A DNA stretch of 62,431 bases. Origin: CBDCEG01 sp965215775 (GTDB taxonomy: Bacteria > Pseudomonadota > Gammaproteobacteria > Cardiobacteriales > Ostreibacteriaceae). The stretch is taken from positions 1 to 62,431 of the forward strand of contig CBDCEG010000001.1 in the NCBI GenBank assembly GCA_965215775.1, written 5' to 3'. The notes under the pieces were generated by a model. It worked only from the letters and a program-made list of their open reading frames with translations, ran no database searches and had not been told where the DNA came from. This document shows, piece after piece, positions 61,131 through 62,431 of the stretch (position 1 is the first letter of the stretch; every line of letters starts with the position of its first letter). The translations under genes were made by a program, and so were the position numbers.

Positions 61131-62431
61131 TTAACCCTCAGCAAATAAATCATATTCATTAGAATCAATAATTTCCACATGAATAATTTCACCAGATTTC
61201 ACTCCGTCAATATTACTAATATGCACAACGCCATCAATTTCAGGTGCGTCATAAGCAGTTCTTGCAATTGCTTTATTATCATCTAAAACTTCATCAATTA
61301 TAACTGGACACATTGTTCCAATTTTATCTTTTAGCTTAGATTCACTTATTTGTGCTGAAAGCTTCATTAATTGCTCTAATCGTTGTTGTTTAATATCTTC
61401 TGAAATTTGGTTTGGCAAATTATTTGACGCGGCCCCCTCAACATCAGAATAAGCAAAAGCCCCTACCCTATCAAGTTTCATTTCATCTAAGAAATCTAGA
61501 AGCTCTTGAAATTGCTCCTCAGTTTCCCCTGGAAATCCAACAATAAAAGTTGAGCGAATTGCAATATCAAGACATATTTCACGCCAGTTTTTTATTCTTT
61601 GAATTATTTTTTCATTATAAGCTGGGCGTTTCATTTGTTTTAAAACTTCATAATTTGCGTGCTGAAAAGGAATATCTAAATAAGGTAATATTTTACCGTC
61701 AGCCATAAGTGGTAATAGCTCATCAACATTTGGATAAGGGTAAATATAATGCAACCTTACCCAAACATCTAGTTTTGCTAACTCTTGACAAAGCTCCTTC
61801 AATCTTGATTTCACAGGACGACCATTATAAAACTCTGTTTTATATCCTAAATCAACCCCATAAGCACTAGTATCTTGAGAAACTATTAACAACTCTTTAA
61901 CTCCAGCTTTTACAAGCTGTTCTGCCTCTTGAAGAATATCTTTGGCAGGTCTTGAAATATGTTTGCCACGCAAACTAGGAATAATACAAAAACTACAACT
62001 ATGATTACAACCCTCTGATATTTTCAAATAAGCATAATGCCTTGGAGTTAGCTTAACTCCTTGAGGTGGAACTAAATCAATAAATTCATTTACCTCAGGT
62101 TTTGGCAAATGTTTATGCACATGCCCCATAACTTCCTCATAAGCTTGAGGTCCTGAAATTGCCAAAACTTTTGGGTGAAGTGCCAAAATTTTATCATCAG
62201 ATTTACCCAAGCAACCTGTTACAATAACCTTACCATTCTTTTCTATCGCTTCCCCAATGGTATCAAGTGATTCAGCAATTGCTGAGTCTATAAAACCACA
62301 AGTGTTTACAATAACAATTCCCGCATTCTCATAAGAATTCACAATATTATAACCATCTGTTCTTAGCTGGGTAAGAATTCTCTCTGAATCGACCAAAGCT
62401 TTAGGACAACCCAAGCTTATAAATCCTACAC
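61131..62431 (-). CDS. rimO: Ribosomal protein S12 methylthiotransferase RimO, 5' end beyond window
   Basis: The frame is open to the last base of the window (VGFISLGCPKALVDSERI), so the start codon lies outside. The N-terminal UPF0004 domain contains IVIVNTCGFIDSAIAESLDT and VTGCLGKSDDKIL. The radical SAM motif is KISEGCNHSCSFCIIPSLRG (CxxxCxxC). The C-terminal TRAM domain holds IDEVLDDNKAIARTAYDAPE and IDGVVHISN. It methylthiolates an Asp of ribosomal protein S12 using two [4Fe-4S] clusters. Confidence 0.95.
   Translation of the reverse strand, partial: VGFISLGCPKALVDSERILTQLRTDGYNIVNSYENAGIVIVNTCGFIDSAIAESLDTIGEAIEKNGKVIVTGCLGKSDDKILALHPKVLAISGPQAYEEVMGHVHKHLPKPEVNEFIDLVPPQGVKLTPRHYAYLKISEGCNHSCSFCIIPSLRGKHISRPAKDILQEAEQLVKAGVKELLIVSQDTSAYGVDLGYKTEFYNGRPVKSRLKELCQELAKLDVWVRLHYIYPYPNVDELLPLMADGKILPYLDIPFQHANYEVLKQMKRPAYNEKIIQRIKNWREICLDIAIRSTFIVGFPGETEEQFQELLDFLDEMKLDRVGAFAYSDVEGAASNNLPNQISEDIKQQRLEQLMKLSAQISESKLKDKIGTMCPVIIDEVLDDNKAIARTAYDAPEIDGVVHISNIDGVKSGEIIHVEIIDSNEYDLFAEG

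Overview
The window looks like two genomes joined at about 14.7 kb. Positions 1 to about 14.71 kb read like a Campylobacterota genome of Sulfurovum type: cbpA-hspR heat-shock genes, glutamate dehydrogenase, an FMN-binding glutamate-synthase-like gene, ackA-pta, a YkuD L,D-transpeptidase and a periplasmic rhodanese. From about 14.71 kb to the end the DNA is visibly more AT-rich and the gene set is gammaproteobacterial: bamA, orn, erpA, slyX, xerC, the roxA/ycfD-type oxygenase, one-piece tmRNA with tag AKDDNFALAA, A-type rnpB, tolQ, trpDC and his genes. A small-genome AT-rich gammaproteobacterium, perhaps a sulfur-oxidiser or host-associated lineage, is a guess and not shown. The junction falls inside bamA and is most simply an assembly chimera.

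Left part. A near-perfect inverted repeat (457-3004 and 10884-13429) carries an IS1380-family element, a glycine-zipper lipoprotein gene, hspR and the 3' end of cbpA. It flanks gdhA, the gltB-like gene, ackA-pta, the L,D-transpeptidase and a small membrane protein gene. The left IS copy has a clean 5-bp target duplication (GTTGA). The right copy lacks one on its inner side. Beyond 456/13430 the two cbpA copies diverge suddenly, and the right copy is full of frameshifts.

Right part by region. 14.7-20.1 kb: truncated bamA, nnrS, tRNA-Val, a peroxiredoxin-thioredoxin pair and a broken DMT transporter. 20.3-23.8 kb: a decayed toxin/immunity-like island with an IS3 element inserted in a lipoprotein gene. 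23.9-27.7 kb: argC, then a compact operon of two pilins around a short PilC-like protein, ending in an InaA/Kdo-kinase-like gene. 27.7-33.6 kb: tmRNA, fdxA, rnpB, nadM-like, a phosphate transporter with its DUF47 partner (preceded by PHO-box-like repeats), erpA, pssA and orn. 33.6-38.0 kb: xerC, slyX, dxr, tolQ, hisH and hisB in one direction. 38.2-40.2 kb: a second toxin/immunity-like patch with a 10 x 9-bp tandem repeat. 40.2-44.7 kb: a Tes-like radical SAM gene paired with an Lgt-like membrane protein, two small membrane proteins and a second, larger phosphate permease. 44.7-49.2 kb: an alkyltransferase-like protein, two secreted proteins sharing a repeated domain, trpD, trpC and a DUF3108 protein. 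49.3-62.4 kb: a long leftward run with znuC-like, roxA-like, 5-FTHF cyclo-ligase, fabD, DUF2459, ccmB, ispD, hisC, hisD, hisG, tsaD, gmhB, gmk and rimO (5' end beyond the window).

Many genes carry one-base shifts in or beside A, T or G runs (gltB-like, bamA, prx, trx, DMT transporter, transposase, argC, pilC-like, ispD). One-base corrections restore typical family sequences, so most are better read as sequencing errors than as true pseudogenes. The exceptions with independent evidence of decay are the toxin/immunity regions (IS insertion, in-frame stops).
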